From the NCBI RefSeq assembly GCF_905163445.1, contig NC_053204.1, positions 2,053,501-2,117,500 on the forward strand: a DNA stretch of 64,000 nt. Direction: 5' to 3'. The DNA comes from Pararge aegeria. Lineage: Eukaryota; Arthropoda; Insecta; Lepidoptera; Nymphalidae. A program made the position numbers and the translations under genes. Positions 32,916 to 41,914 of this stretch are shown here, piece by piece (within the stretch, counting starts at the first letter, position 1; every line of letters starts with the position of its first letter). The notes under the pieces are model-generated. The model had not been told where the DNA came from, searched no databases, and was given only the letters and a program-made list of their open reading frames with translations.

Positions 32916-33457
32916 AGTAAATATACTACGACAATACACACATCGCCATCTAGCCCCAAAGTAATCGTAGCTTTTGTTATGGGTACTAAGATGCCTGATG
33001 AATATTTTTATGAATAATATATACACAAGCTGACGCGCGCAAAATTTTCATTCCGTTTCCCGGAGGAAACTTATTGTTTATCGGGATAAAAAGTATCCTA
33101 TATGTTGACCCGGAATACCAGCTACCACTATACCAAATTTTATTTAAATCCGTTCAGTAGTTTTCACGTGATGCCCGGACAGACAGACAGACAAAAATTA
33201 AATAAAAATCTGTTTTGGACTCAGTATCGATTATAAAGCATCCCCCAATTAAAATTATTAGAATATGTTAAATGTACAGAAATCTTCCAGTTACAGTTTT
33301 ATTATAAGTATAGATAAATACTTAGAAAATACATATAAACACCCAGACACTGAAAAACATTCATGTTCATCACGGAAACATTTTCCAGTTGTGGGAATCG
33401 AACCCACGGATTTGGGCTCAGAAAGCAGGGTCTCTGCAAACTGCGCCAATCGCCAAG
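32916..33457 (-). repeat. SINE-A copy split by a 275-bp insertion
   Basis: Tail part 32918-33022 (ACTACGACAATACACACATC to TTTTTATGAATAATATATAC) and head part 33300-33457 (GATAAATACTTAGAAAATAC to CTGCGCCAATCGCC) would be continuous but for the intervening Family M-like DNA. It is a tandem neighbour of the copy at 32666-32915. Confidence 0.75.
33023..33299 (-). repeat. Family M-like insertion nested in SINE-A
   Basis: GACGCGCGCAAAATTTTCAT, ATCGGGATAAAAAGTATCC, CCGTTCAGTAGTTTTCACG and a GACAGACAGACAGACA run. In reverse these are typical of this repeat group. Insertion borders are approximate. Confidence 0.55.
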
Positions 33458-33811
33458 TCCTCTACTTCTATTAACTTCTTCCCTCTAATTATAAAAAGTG
33501 TAATAATAAAGTACGTCCTAACGCACTACTTGAGACGTTTCGCGGAGTACTATAAAGAGTCGACTTTGTAGTGCGGATGTGGTATTAAATTAAAGAGGCA
33601 TGTATGTCAAGGACTGTCCCAAGGGGCACTTGTGGGTAAATTCGTATCAAATAGGGTTGTCACTCCGTTTAGCAATACAATTGCTTTTGGTGACATCTCG
33701 TCCAGGGAAGAACTACCGTAATGCATATTTCTGCTTTTGACATCTAGGAGAAGAAAAATCAGGTTTATACATGTACCGCATACCGGGCCAGCAGGCACTC
33801 TGCTCGCGCTT
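33458..33811. other. Anonymous stretch
   Basis: Antiparallel short frames but no motif; leads directly into the minisatellite. Confidence 0.35.
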
Positions 33812-34150
33812 CAAGTGTCTTTTATGCAAGTTTAGGACTTCTCGTATACATGTCGCAAGTGTCTTTTATGCAAGCTTAGTACTGCTCGTATATAGGAAAC
33901 AAGTGTCTTTTAATCAAGTTTCGTACACCTCGTTTACGGTACGGGGTCCCAAGTATCTTTTATGCAAGTGTAGAACGTCTCGTATACATGTCGCAAGTGT
34001 CCTTTATGCAAGTTCAGTACGTCTTGTATACAGGTCGCAAGTGTCATTAATGTAAGTTCCATACGTTATTTATACAAATCGAAAGTGTCTTTTATGCAAG
34101 TTTAGTACGTCTCGTATACAGATCGAAAGTGTCTTTTGTGCAAGCTTTTT
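33812..34150. repeat. 44-bp minisatellite, seven units plus a partial
   Basis: Units start at 33812, 33856, 33900, 33950, 33994, 34038, 34082 and 34126, all 44 bp apart except one of 50 bp. Consensus words are CAAGTGTCTTTTATGCAAG and GTACGTCTCGTATACA. The last unit is partial. The plus frame across it is repetitive (FxVSxTS-like phrases) and not a gene. Two more units occur at 50012. Confidence 0.9.
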
Positions 34151-34189
34151 ATACTATCCAGTACCATTCTATCTGACTCTTCTGTGCTT

Positions 34190-34545
34190 AGCCAAATAAC
34201 TCGGCATTTAAACAGAGTTTTGTGCGTGAGTAAGTGTGCTCAGGAATTTCACAATCTTGTTCCTCCTTCCCCGTTCTACCACAGAACAGCGAGACACCGT
34301 GAGCGGTGGCATCCTTATTTGGTTGATATTCCATCAACACGCACGAAACGTTTTTATCCACGTTTCTCATACGTGCTGCTAAGATGTGGAACGCCCTCCC
34401 GGCAACTGTGTATCCTGCCACGTATAATTTGAGTACCTTCAAGGCTAGAGTGAATACCTTTTATCGGCAAGCGTTATCTAACCCAGACCTAATCATTGCT
34501 TTCTAACGGGCATGATTGTCGTCAAGCGCTATCGTTAATAAAAAA
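34190..34545 (+). pseudogene. Family H: CR1/Jockey-like LINE 3' end, copy 1
   Basis: Encodes the C-terminus of a non-LTR retrotransposon polyprotein. An upstream frame has HRERWHPYLVDIP; after a frame change the peptide AAKMWNALPATVYP continues to STFKARVN and ends IIAF-stop (stop near 34503). A short 3' UTR and an A-rich tail (34537-34560) follow. The WN-LP block after a basic stretch is a familiar LINE C-terminal signature. A frameshift and 5' truncation make it inactive. Confidence 0.75.
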
Positions 34546-34572
34546 AAAAGAAAAAAAAAGTTATTCGGCCAA

Positions 34573-34602
34573 GTACCGAATCGTACCGAATCGTACCGAA
34601 TA
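34573..34602. repeat. 10-bp tandem, three units
   Basis: GTACCGAATC repeated from 34573; the word CCGAAT recurs again near the retrotransposon's left border. Confidence 0.7.
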
Positions 34603-34700
34603 AATCGAATTTTGATTTATTCAAATAGGCCCATAAGATGGCATTTTTGATAATGTTACATAAAATTACATTAAAAATTTCTATTTTTAGTGAGATGGCC
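34603..34700 (-). repeat. Family F fragment
   Basis: GATTTATTCAAATAGGCCCATA and TTTTTAGTGAGATGGCC in the reverse orientation of Family F. No GACTTT tail. Confidence 0.5.
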
Positions 34701-34925
34701 GGTATAAGCGCAAATGTAGGTACCCAATTAAACTTAATGACGAAAATGCACAAGAGCCAACCCTACAACTCCACTACACTGTAAACTTTATTGGAGGGTT
34801 CCTTATAAACTTCCGAAGGGGTTCGGCCGAGGGTACATTTCACAATTGAATCCTCGAATTGAGTGGTTGTATTGCAGATAGCGGCCGAATGTAACCAGGT
34901 ATTCGACCGAAAACCGAATGGTGCC

Positions 34926-35024
34926 TGTAATGAAACGACCAGCTGCTTGATTGTGACTGTTTATTCGTAAAACGTTTTCCGTCTACCCACATATAATTTT
35001 CTAAGTTAACTTAAATACACAACA
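34926..35024 (-). repeat. 3' LTR, 99 bp
   Basis: Identical over 99 bp to 39291-39389. Begins TGTTGTG and ends CATTACA on the element strand, with TG...CA termini. An AATAAA polyadenylation signal lies on the minus strand at 34960-34965. Unusually short for gypsy-type elements but normal for Mag relatives. Confidence 0.95.
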
Positions 35025-35035
35025 TCTTTCCCCTT
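35025..35035 (-). other. Polypurine tract
   Basis: AAGGGGAAAGA on the element strand, directly upstream of the 3' LTR. This is the expected place and composition for the plus-strand DNA primer of a retroelement. Confidence 0.85.
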
Positions 35036-35142
35036 AAATAAACTAAAGATAATAGTTATGCTACTTAAATTACCACCACTATATTATGACAATATCACTA
35101 TATTACCAAATAAGACATGTTGATTATTACATAACTAATACA

Positions 35143-37554
35143 TTATTTTTTTTTAAAAAACAATGCCAGCTGATCGCGAGCTCTGTTTGCAGCCTTTCGA
35201 GTTCGTTCGGTGCCACTGGGCGAGCTACTTGCCGACCTAGAGTTAGCCTCGCCGTAAACCAGAGGCTCCTCAGTTCCACTAATATTACCCTCAGCGTCGC
35301 CGTACATACTGACACGATCAGCACTATCATCACCTTCCTCCTTCTCTCCAAAAGAAGGAAGAGGTGACTGGCCTCCCGTAGGATGTTCGGCTCGAATAAG
35401 ATGACGCCGATTGCGTCTATATTTTCTACCTGAGCTATCGATAACAAAATAAGAACGCGGCTGTCGTGCCGAAGCATGCACTATCATACGACGTCTAGTA
35501 CTACCGTCTAGTACTACTACCGGTTCACCAGCATTTAATTCGGGTAAATCACGCGACTGCCTATCATAGTAAAGTTTAGCACGTAAACGATTGTTATTTA
35601 TATTGATATAATCGGAATTATTGTTTCTTTCTGGCATCAATTTATTTATATGCACCGGGAGTCTTGTATTTAATCGTCTACCCATTAACAACTGAGCCGG
35701 TGAACTAACTCCGTCACGCGGAGTCGACCTGAAATTAAGCAAACCGAGATAAAAATCTGATCCGGTCATGATTGACTTTTTTATAATATTTTTCACAGTC
35801 TGTACCGCCCTTTCACTAAGCCCGTTCGCCTGTGCATAATTAGGCGATGTGGTGGTGTGTCTGAAACACCAGTCAACACTAAACTGACGAAATTCTTTGG
35901 AGGAATAGGCAGGACCGTTGTCAGTTATGAGCTCATCAACTATTCCGTGCCTTGCGAACTGCTCTTTCATGGCTAATATAACCGCCCTGGATCCTGCGTT
36001 AGATATAGGACTGACTTCTATGAAATTTGAGAAATAGTCTACTAGTATTAAAAAGTATTTTTGACGAAACAGGAATATATCCGAGCCAACCTTTCTCCAC
36101 GGCAGATTAGGTATTGAATGAGAAATCATCGATTCTCTCGCTGGCCTAGCGGCGTGTTCAGCACACGCAGCACACGTGCGTACCTTTTGCTCCACGTCGC
36201 GAGACATACCATTCCAAAACATGACGTCACGCGCGCGCCGCTTACATCGGTCTATACCGAGGTGGCCTTCGTGTACACGCTCCAGCATAACACCCCGCAG
36301 TTTACGCGGTATGAATACCAGGTTATCCTTAAATAAGACACCCCCTATATATTCAAATGACGTTCTGTATGACCAATGTGCGCGGACTAAATGATCTGCA
36401 TCGTATCTATAACGCGGCCATCCAAATAAAACATAATTAACTAAAATTTTACATTCTGGATCCGTACCTGTCGCGTTACGAACGCTTTGTATTTTACTGT
36501 CACTAAATGGTACATTGTTAATAATAAAACACGCCTGCGCGTCAATTTCAGACGAAAGTTTATCATCCATAGGTTCCTCCAGGGCCGCCCGAGACAATGT
36601 GTCAGCAAGGTACATATATTTCCCCGGTTTGTAAATTACATTGAAAGTGTAACACTGAATACGCAACATCATACGCTGCAAGCGCGCTGGAACCCCATCT
36701 AAAGATTTTTTGAAAAGAGTTTCTAGCGGCTTATGATCGGTTTCTATCGTGACGTCCGACCTCCCGTATACGTACTGATGAAACCTTTCTAATGCAAAGA
36801 CTATCGCCAGCAACTCTTTTTCTATTTGAGCATATCGAGTCTGCGTCTCTGAAAGCGTCACCGACGCAAACTCCACCGGGCGGCCGGCCTGCAGCAACGC
36901 TGCGCCGAGTGCGCTGGCGCTGGCGTCCACTGTCAGCAGCACGGGCTCATCGGCCGAGTACAGAGCCAGGACCGGCGCGCGGCACAGCGCTTCCTTCAGC
37001 GCTGACACTGCAGCCGCATGGTTGCTATCCCAATACCACTCTATACCTTTTCGTAAAAGGCTTCTAAGGGGACTTGCGATATTAGCATAGTCCGCAATAA
37101 ACTTCGACAAATAATTCGTCATGCCCAAAAATCTCTCCAACGATCCTCTGTCGCACGGACAGGGCATATCTTTTATTGCTAGCAATTTATTTTTATCAAT
37201 TTGCATGCCCTTCTCACTAAACGTATGTCCTAAGTACGTAACTTGCTGCACGTGAAACTCACATTTCTCCCGATTGAACCTAATACCTACTTCACGAGCC
37301 CTATCTAATAATCTCCTTAATCTTATATCGTGCTCTTCAATAGTGCTCCCGTAAACTATAATATCGTCAATAAACGATTCTACTCCTTCTAGATCCTCTA
37401 GAATTTGGCGGATCTTTGCGTGAAACACTTCACTAGCACAACTTACGCCGTACGGTAGGCGAAGAAACTGATAACGACCAAAAGGAGTACCGAATGTGCA
37501 TAGGTCTGCACTTTGGTCATCTAGCTGGACCATCCAAAATCCTGAACGCGCATC
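35143..37554 (-). CDS. pol: Pol: rest of RT, RNase H, integrase (after the internal TGA)
   Basis: Continuation of the gag-pol frame after the TGA at 37555-37557. The first Met lies seven codons in (37531-37533) and is unlikely to be a true start; numbering here is from it. RT: LPYGVSCASEVF (26-37) and the catalytic FIDD (54-57). RNase H: Asp203 in TVDASAS, Glu near 238-240, Asp266 in TDHKPL. Integrase: zinc-binding H421, H424, C454, C457, and catalytic D485, D538 and E574 with exactly 35 residues between the last two. A Ser-rich, charged tail of about 80 residues follows; no chromodomain. All catalytic residues I looked for are present. The protein would copy element RNA to DNA and insert it into the genome. 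In its present state it needs readthrough of the TGA, or help from another copy, to be made. Confidence 0.93.
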   Translation of the reverse strand, partial: DARSGFWMVQLDDQSADLCTFGTPFGRYQFLRLPYGVSCASEVFHAKIRQILEDLEGVESFIDDIIVYGSTIEEHDIRLRRLLDRAREVGIRFNREKCEFHVQQVTYLGHTFSEKGMQIDKNKLLAIKDMPCPCDRGSLERFLGMTNYLSKFIADYANIASPLRSLLRKGIEWYWDSNHAAAVSALKEALCRAPVLALYSADEPVLLTVDASASALGAALLQAGRPVEFASVTLSETQTRYAQIEKELLAIVFALERFHQYVYGRSDVTIETDHKPLETLFKKSLDGVPARLQRMMLRIQCYTFNVIYKPGKYMYLADTLSRAALEEPMDDKLSSEIDAQACFIINNVPFSDSKIQSVRNATGTDPECKILVNYVLFGWPRYRYDADHLVRAHWSYRTSFEYIGGVLFKDNLVFIPRKLRGVMLERVHEGHLGIDRCKRRARDVMFWNGMSRDVEQKVRTCAACAEHAARPARESMISHSIPNLPWRKVGSDIFLFRQKYFLILVDYFSNFIEVSPISNAGSRAVILAMKEQFARHGIVDELITDNGPAYSSKEFRQFSVDWCFRHTTTSPNYAQANGLSERAVQTVKNIIKKSIMTGSDFYLGLLNFRSTPRDGVSSPAQLLMGRRLNTRLPVHINKLMPERNNNSDYININNNRLRAKLYYDRQSRDLPELNAGEPVVVLDGSTRRRMIVHASARQPRSYFVIDSSGRKYRRNRRHLIRAEHPTGGQSPLPSFGEKEEGDDSADRVSMYGDAEGNISGTEEPLVYGEANSRSASSSPSGTERTRKAANRARDQLALFFKKK

Positions 37555-39189
37555 TCATTTGCTAAAATACTTAGCACCGCGCAGCGCAGTAGCTATCTCG
37601 GTGAGCGTGGGTAGCGGGTAGTGCGCGCGGCGAATGGCGCGGTTGAGCGGCCGCGGGTCGAGGCACACGCGCACGCTACCGTCTTTCTTCGCTGGCAGAA
37701 CTATGGCGTTTACCCAAGGCGTTGGATGTGACACTTTCCTAATTATACCCATCTGCTCCATATTATTTAGTTCACCTTTTAATTTATCCCTTACACCTAT
37801 TGGTATTTTACGAACTGGGCATATCGACGGACATACTTCTTTATCAATTATTATTCTATATTTCCCTGGCAATTTTCCTACACCTCGAAACAAATCGCTA
37901 TAGGTATCTATATTAATCGCGAAAATTCGCTTTATGACGCCTATATTCTCACAGGTGTCTTTTCCAAGCACACTCTGACAATCATCCTTAGATATGATGA
38001 ATTTAATAATATACTTATTATGTTTGTACAACCAAGGCATTTCCAATGCCCCCAATATTGGTAAATAATTTCCGCAAAACGATTGAGCTCTTAATTCACA
38101 CGGTTTTAAATCATTAATTGAGTAACCTAATTTTTTAAACGTTTTAAGTGATAATACATTTAAGTCAGAACCGGAATCTAATTTAAAATTTTCCGCCATA
38201 CCATTTTTACATAAAAACAATGTTTCAAACCACTTATTGTTTAAATTCTGGTTAACATCGTCCAGAGTAGACACATAAAATAGGTCGTCTTTGAATTCTT
38301 CACTTACTTCGAACACTTTGTTATTAAATTTGACTGGACAAAACCGTTTAAAATGGCCCCGACGATTACAAATAAAACACTTCACAAATTTGGCTGGGCA
38401 CTGAAATTGACCAACATGATCGATTCCACACGACACACAACACTTCAAACCACTATTTGTGTGTAACCGGGAATCGAACCGACGACCCGGTGAATTCTCG
38501 CTGCACTGTATGCGCGCGCCGCTAGCACCGGCGAGGCGTCCGGCAACTGCCGCGCCGCCGCCTCCGGCCCGCGCGCGCGACCTTGCGTTGAACAACGCAT
38601 CAACCGCCGCACCGGCCGCCGAAGATTCCGTACTTTTGACGACTTCGATTTGCTTACCCTCTGTAAGCGACACTTCGTTGGCATGACAAATCTTCATCGC
38701 CTTTTCCAAGGTCAGATTGTCCGTTCTTAATAATCTGTCTCTCACTGTGTTGTCCGAGACACCACACACAATGCGATCTCTTGTTAATCCATCCTCCAGG
38801 TGTTCGAATTCGCAATGCTGACTAAGTATGCGTAATGCCGTGACGTATGCGTCTATATTCTCACCAACTTCTTGATTGCGTGTGAAAAATCGAAATCTGG
38901 CCATGGTCGTACTGTGTTTTGTTCCAAAATACTCATTAAATTTCGTTACCAAAACATCGATATCATCTTGATTTTCGTCCTTTGAAAATTTAAAAGTAGA
39001 ATAAATGTCGTAGCCATCAGGCCCCACGAGATTAATAAGGAGACTCGCCTGTATATCCTTTGTTTCCTTGTGTACTCCTGACGCTTTCAAAAATACATTA
39101 AACTGCTTGTACCACTTGCGCCACGCGTCCGCCCGACTTGCCGGACCACCCTCCAAAACGAGGTCCGCGGGAGGCCTTGCGTGCTCCAT
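37555..39189 (-). CDS. gag: Gag, protease and start of reverse transcriptase
   Basis: Starts at ATG 39187-39189, about 100 bp after the 5' LTR. Residues 1-200 are a retrotransposon Gag capsid-type region (DAWRKWYKQFNVFL near 21-34). After a Gly/Ala/Arg-rich linker come two zinc knuckles: C251-x2-C254-x3-H258-x5-C264 (non-canonical spacing) and C271-x2-C274-x4-H279-x4-C284 (canonical). An aspartic protease follows, with D338-S-G. The reverse transcriptase begins around 450 (WVNAIVLPAKKDG at 492-504, LDPRPLN at 510-516). Gag packages RNA, the protease cuts the polyprotein and the RT makes cDNA. The frame stops at TGA 37555-37557 inside the RT; the same reading frame is open on both sides, so this is a substitution, not a frameshift. 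GC is higher than in the surroundings, notably 38500-38620. Confidence 0.93.
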   Translation of the reverse strand: MEHARPPADLVLEGGPASRADAWRKWYKQFNVFLKASGVHKETKDIQASLLINLVGPDGYDIYSTFKFSKDENQDDIDVLVTKFNEYFGTKHSTTMARFRFFTRNQEVGENIDAYVTALRILSQHCEFEHLEDGLTRDRIVCGVSDNTVRDRLLRTDNLTLEKAMKICHANEVSLTEGKQIEVVKSTESSAAGAAVDALFNARSRARAGGGGAAVAGRLAGASGARIQCSENSPGRRFDSRLHTNSGLKCCVSCGIDHVGQFQCPAKFVKCFICNRRGHFKRFCPVKFNNKVFEVSEEFKDDLFYVSTLDDVNQNLNNKWFETLFLCKNGMAENFKLDSGSDLNVLSLKTFKKLGYSINDLKPCELRAQSFCGNYLPILGALEMPWLYKHNKYIIKFIISKDDCQSVLGKDTCENIGVIKRIFAINIDTYSDLFRGVGKLPGKYRIIIDKEVCPSICPVRKIPIGVRDKLKGELNNMEQMGIIRKVSHPTPWVNAIVLPAKKDGSVRVCLDPRPLNRAIRRAHYPLPTLTEIATALRGAKYFSK

Positions 39190-39273
39190 TTGTTGTTAAG
39201 TAAATATACGACGCAAATATTAATAATATTCCGCCCAAGCAGTGTAATGGAATCACTATTTAACGAAAATACT

Positions 39274-39290
39274 CCGCACCGCTGTCACCA
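39274..39290 (-). other. Primer-binding site
   Basis: TGGTGACAGCGGTGCGG on the element strand, beginning at the base after the 5' LTR. TGG pairs with the CCA end of a tRNA. The next bases resemble the acceptor stem of a leucine-type tRNA; that identity rests on memory of tRNA sequences and is tentative. Confidence 0.85.
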
Positions 39291-39389
39291 TGTAATGAAA
39301 CGACCAGCTGCTTGATTGTGACTGTTTATTCGTAAAACGTTTTCCGTCTACCCACATATAATTTTCTAAGTTAACTTAAATACACAACA
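39291..39389 (-). repeat. 5' LTR, 99 bp
   Basis: Identical to the 3' LTR. It would hold the promoter and polyadenylation signal for the element; no TATA box is evident. Confidence 0.95.
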
Positions 39390-39439
39390 TAGTTAATTTA
39401 TTTTTATTGTAAATGCGATATATTTTTGACGATCACCAC

Positions 39440-39700
39440 AAGGCACAGTGCAAAAGCGCTGTGGTCTTTTAAGTGGGAGGAAACCTGAGTTTGATCTCCG
39501 GCGCGGCTGGGGCAAAATGGGAATTAATAATTTCTAAATTTTCTCCGATGTGGGGGGTTTCGGACGTGGCTAGTTACCACCCAACCGACGACGTGTTGGA
39601 GAAATTAGCGTTCCACTACGATGCCGCGTAGAAACCGACTAGAGGGTTTGATATAACTGCTATACCAGGTTAGCCCGCTTCCAATATAGACTGTAGCATC
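39440..39700 (+). repeat. SINE-C copy, near full length
   Basis: Head CAAGGCACAGTGCAAAAGCG and TGAGTTTGATCTCCGGCG, then ACGTGGCTAGTTACCACCCA and CCGCGTAGAAACCGACTAG, ending in AGACTGTAGCATCA. It lies about 50 bp beyond the retrotransposon. Confidence 0.8.
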
Positions 39701-40574
39701 AACATGATATTAACATAGTGGTTGTTTAGAGGAATGATATAAAGATGGACAAATTGACGGGTAAACAGCAAGTATTTAAAAAAAAAAACTTTTTAACTTC
39801 GACTTGAGTGAACATACGTCCGTAATAAAATGGCCTGTTTTATACGCATGTACAAAAAAATAATATACAAAATGGTCAATGCAAAAAATGGCCGAAAAAA
39901 ATTTAGCCAACCGAAAAAGGTAAGAAAAGAACCATTTAAAAAAAATCTTTTGTGCATTTCATAACCCACTTTTTTTGAACAGGCGGGCAAAGCAACGCAG
40001 TGGGTCTGGGTATATTGTGCAAGATAGCGAGAGAAAGTTCGCATTGGAAACCTATCAGAAGATAAGAGAGCTAAGAGTAAACTTCTGTAAATAATCATAC
40101 ATTAAAGTCGGTGACTATAAAAAAAAATTAACCTAGTCCTGTGTCACTGTGCAGATACTCATCTGAGTGTCATAATCCACCACTCATAACTGACATCTCC
40201 AAAGGAAATTCTTGAGACAACTTTTTAAACAAGGGCACTTCTCACGATATTATAATTAACCTTTAAACGTCAACGTAATCTCAACTCTTCCTTTTAAACG
40301 AGAAGGTCCATTTTGCATTGTCTGATTAGACTTCCAAGAGTCCAACTTCTCGGTTTAAATGACGGAACTTTGTACTACTATTAGATAGTTTTCGAACGAT
40401 AAGTTGAAAAATGTGATTTACGATTCAATTTGTCTGTTTTTTTTTGTCTACAGTAATATTTTAAGTGAAGTAAGAGATAATGTTTCTAGGATTACCTCAT
40501 ACATACCTATATACCTCATAAATATAGGATATACTCAAGAGGGTAATCTCTGAAACTACTGACAACTACTCAGA
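39701..40574. other. Anonymous AT-rich stretch
   Basis: A-rich runs near 39778-39789. The 101-codon minus frame at 39793-40098 is Phe/Leu-rich without a domain I recognise. Confidence 0.35.
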
Positions 40575-40690
40575 GGTTGGGTTTAGCGTACCAGGACGAT
40601 GTCACGTAGAAACCGATTAGGGTTTTGCGTTTAAAATAACTGACCTACTCCCTACAGCACTTACCACCAGGTGATATTGCAATGAAAGGC
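40575..40690 (+). repeat. SINE-C fragment
   Basis: GTCACGTAGAAACCGATTAGG and ACTTACCACCAGGTGATATTG. Only the 3' half is present. Confidence 0.6.
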
Positions 40691-40943
40691 TAAATTGTTG
40701 CGGAATAAAAAATAAAAAAATAGCCATATTTGCCGTCCGACTGTCTCACAAGACTGAGGAGTATGAAAAATGCATCCGGACTCTATCAAAATACCCACCC
40801 ACACAATGTCATGAATGTAATGTGCAGCTCATGACTTACAGTGTAGGATATCGGCTCGCCGTGCACGCACACTGTCTAGCGCTAGTACCCACCAGGCTAC
40901 ATTCACCAGGTGTCACTCGAGACGACAGATGTTCTATCTTACT

Positions 40944-41168
40944 CGGGCGGCCGAGTGGCGCAGTGGGCAGCGACCCTTCTTTCTGAGTCCAAGGTCGTGG
41001 GTTCGATTCCCACAACTGGAAAATGTTTGTGTGTATTACAAGTATTTATGTGTATTATATTCATTAAAAAAATATTTATCGGCTATCTCAGTACCAAGCT
41101 ACGCTTACTTTGGGGCTAGATGGCGATGTTTGTATAGACGTAGTCTATTTATTATTATTTTAGTATAT
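40944..41168 (+). repeat. SINE-A copy
   Basis: Complete head (GGCCGAGTGGCGCAGTGGGC, B box at about 41001) but with a deletion that removes the AGTGTCTGGGTGTTT block. Two overlapping frames are SINE-derived. Confidence 0.8.
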
Positions 41169-41192
41169 TTGTAGATAAATTATCATTACGTC

Positions 41193-41520
41193 AACCGATT
41201 GAAGTCCTGGGCATAGGTCTATTATAGGGAGTTCCAAAATTCACGGCCCAAGCGGCCCAGGTCCGCTTGTTTCCAGCGGCCCTCAGCGACTCGTTTGACC
41301 AACGCTGCGTTTGCCTGAGCGGGGTCGCCATTCCAGCACCTTGGAACCCCAACGTCCATCGTTTCTGCGAGCTATGTGCCCCGCCCATTTCCACTTCAGC
41401 TTTGCGACTCGCTGAGCTATCTCGGTAATTCTGTTTCTTCTACGGATCTCCTCATTCCTGATTTGATCACGTAGAGATACTTCCAACATAGCTGAGTGAA
41501 TCTGAGCCTTCTTATGAGTC
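41193..41520 (-). pseudogene. Family G: RTE-like LINE, best-preserved C-terminus
   Basis: The minus strand encodes RNEEIRRRNRITEIAQRVAK and KWKWAGHIARRNDGRW, then a KVLEWRPR block, and after frame breaks a QRWSNESLRAAGNK-like stretch and the non-coding 3' end (GGCATAGGTCTATTATAGGG in reverse). This matches the conserved tail that follows reverse transcriptase in RTE-clade LINEs of Lepidoptera. The catalytic RT itself is absent, so it is a 5'-truncated dead copy. Confidence 0.8.
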
Positions 41521-41914
41521 CCAAGTATTTATTCGATTATATAATTATAGTTCTCGTTGAATCGTTTAACGTCGTTTCACGATAATTAAATGTGTCGACA
41601 AGCGATACAATATTTTTTCCTTATCGTCGTATTTACGTTAAAGAAAAAGCGAGGCGTAGCCATTATTTATTTGGCCAATATAATACTTGAACGCAGCACT
41701 GGTATGATAATATTTCATTGAATTAGATCTAATCAAATTCCTGCGCGACAAGTTTTATGCCCCGCTCGTTATGTAGGTTACGCAACCACCCACTTATTTT
41801 CCTTTTTAAGGTTTGGTGCCAAAATCATTAAAACGAGCCCTTATGGTACTACTTGTTTATAACATCATACCTACTTATGTCATTGGCTTATAAATTCAAA
41901 ATTTAAATTTAAAT
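41521..41914. other. Anonymous stretch
   Basis: No repeat or gene identified. Confidence 0.35.

Larger units (their letters stand above)
34926..39389 (-). mobile_element. Mag-type Ty3/gypsy LTR retrotransposon
   Basis: A complete element of 4464 bp read on the minus strand: 5' LTR (39291-39389), primer-binding site, one gag-pol frame interrupted by a single stop, polypurine tract, 3' LTR (34926-35024). Domain order protease-RT-RNase H-integrase defines Ty3/gypsy. The very short LTRs, lack of a chromodomain and lack of an envelope frame fit the Mag lineage first known from Bombyx (family knowledge). The LTRs are identical, so insertion is recent. The flanking bases (GTGCC left, TAGTT right) do not match, so no target duplication is seen; recombination between copies or a flanking deletion could explain this. 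There is no other copy in the window. Confidence 0.95.

Noticed and set aside
32616..33026. 136-codon minus frame and overlapping plus frames
   Set aside because: All are translations of SINE-A copies; the same peptides recur at every SINE-A in the window.
33771..34055. 94-codon plus frame with repeated VSxTS/YASxVRLVYR phrases
   Set aside because: It is the translation of the 44-bp minisatellite; the peptide repeat is a by-product of the DNA repeat.
34188..34442. 84-codon minus frame at the LINE 3' end
   Set aside because: Antisense of the Family H polyprotein C-terminus, which reads sensibly on the plus strand.
34573..34602. Telomere-like short tandem
   Set aside because: The unit is GTACCGAATC x3, not the insect TTAGG repeat, and it is only 30 bp long.
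36118..37067. Plus-strand open frames inside the retrotransposon
   Set aside because: Antisense shadows of pol; no independent motif.
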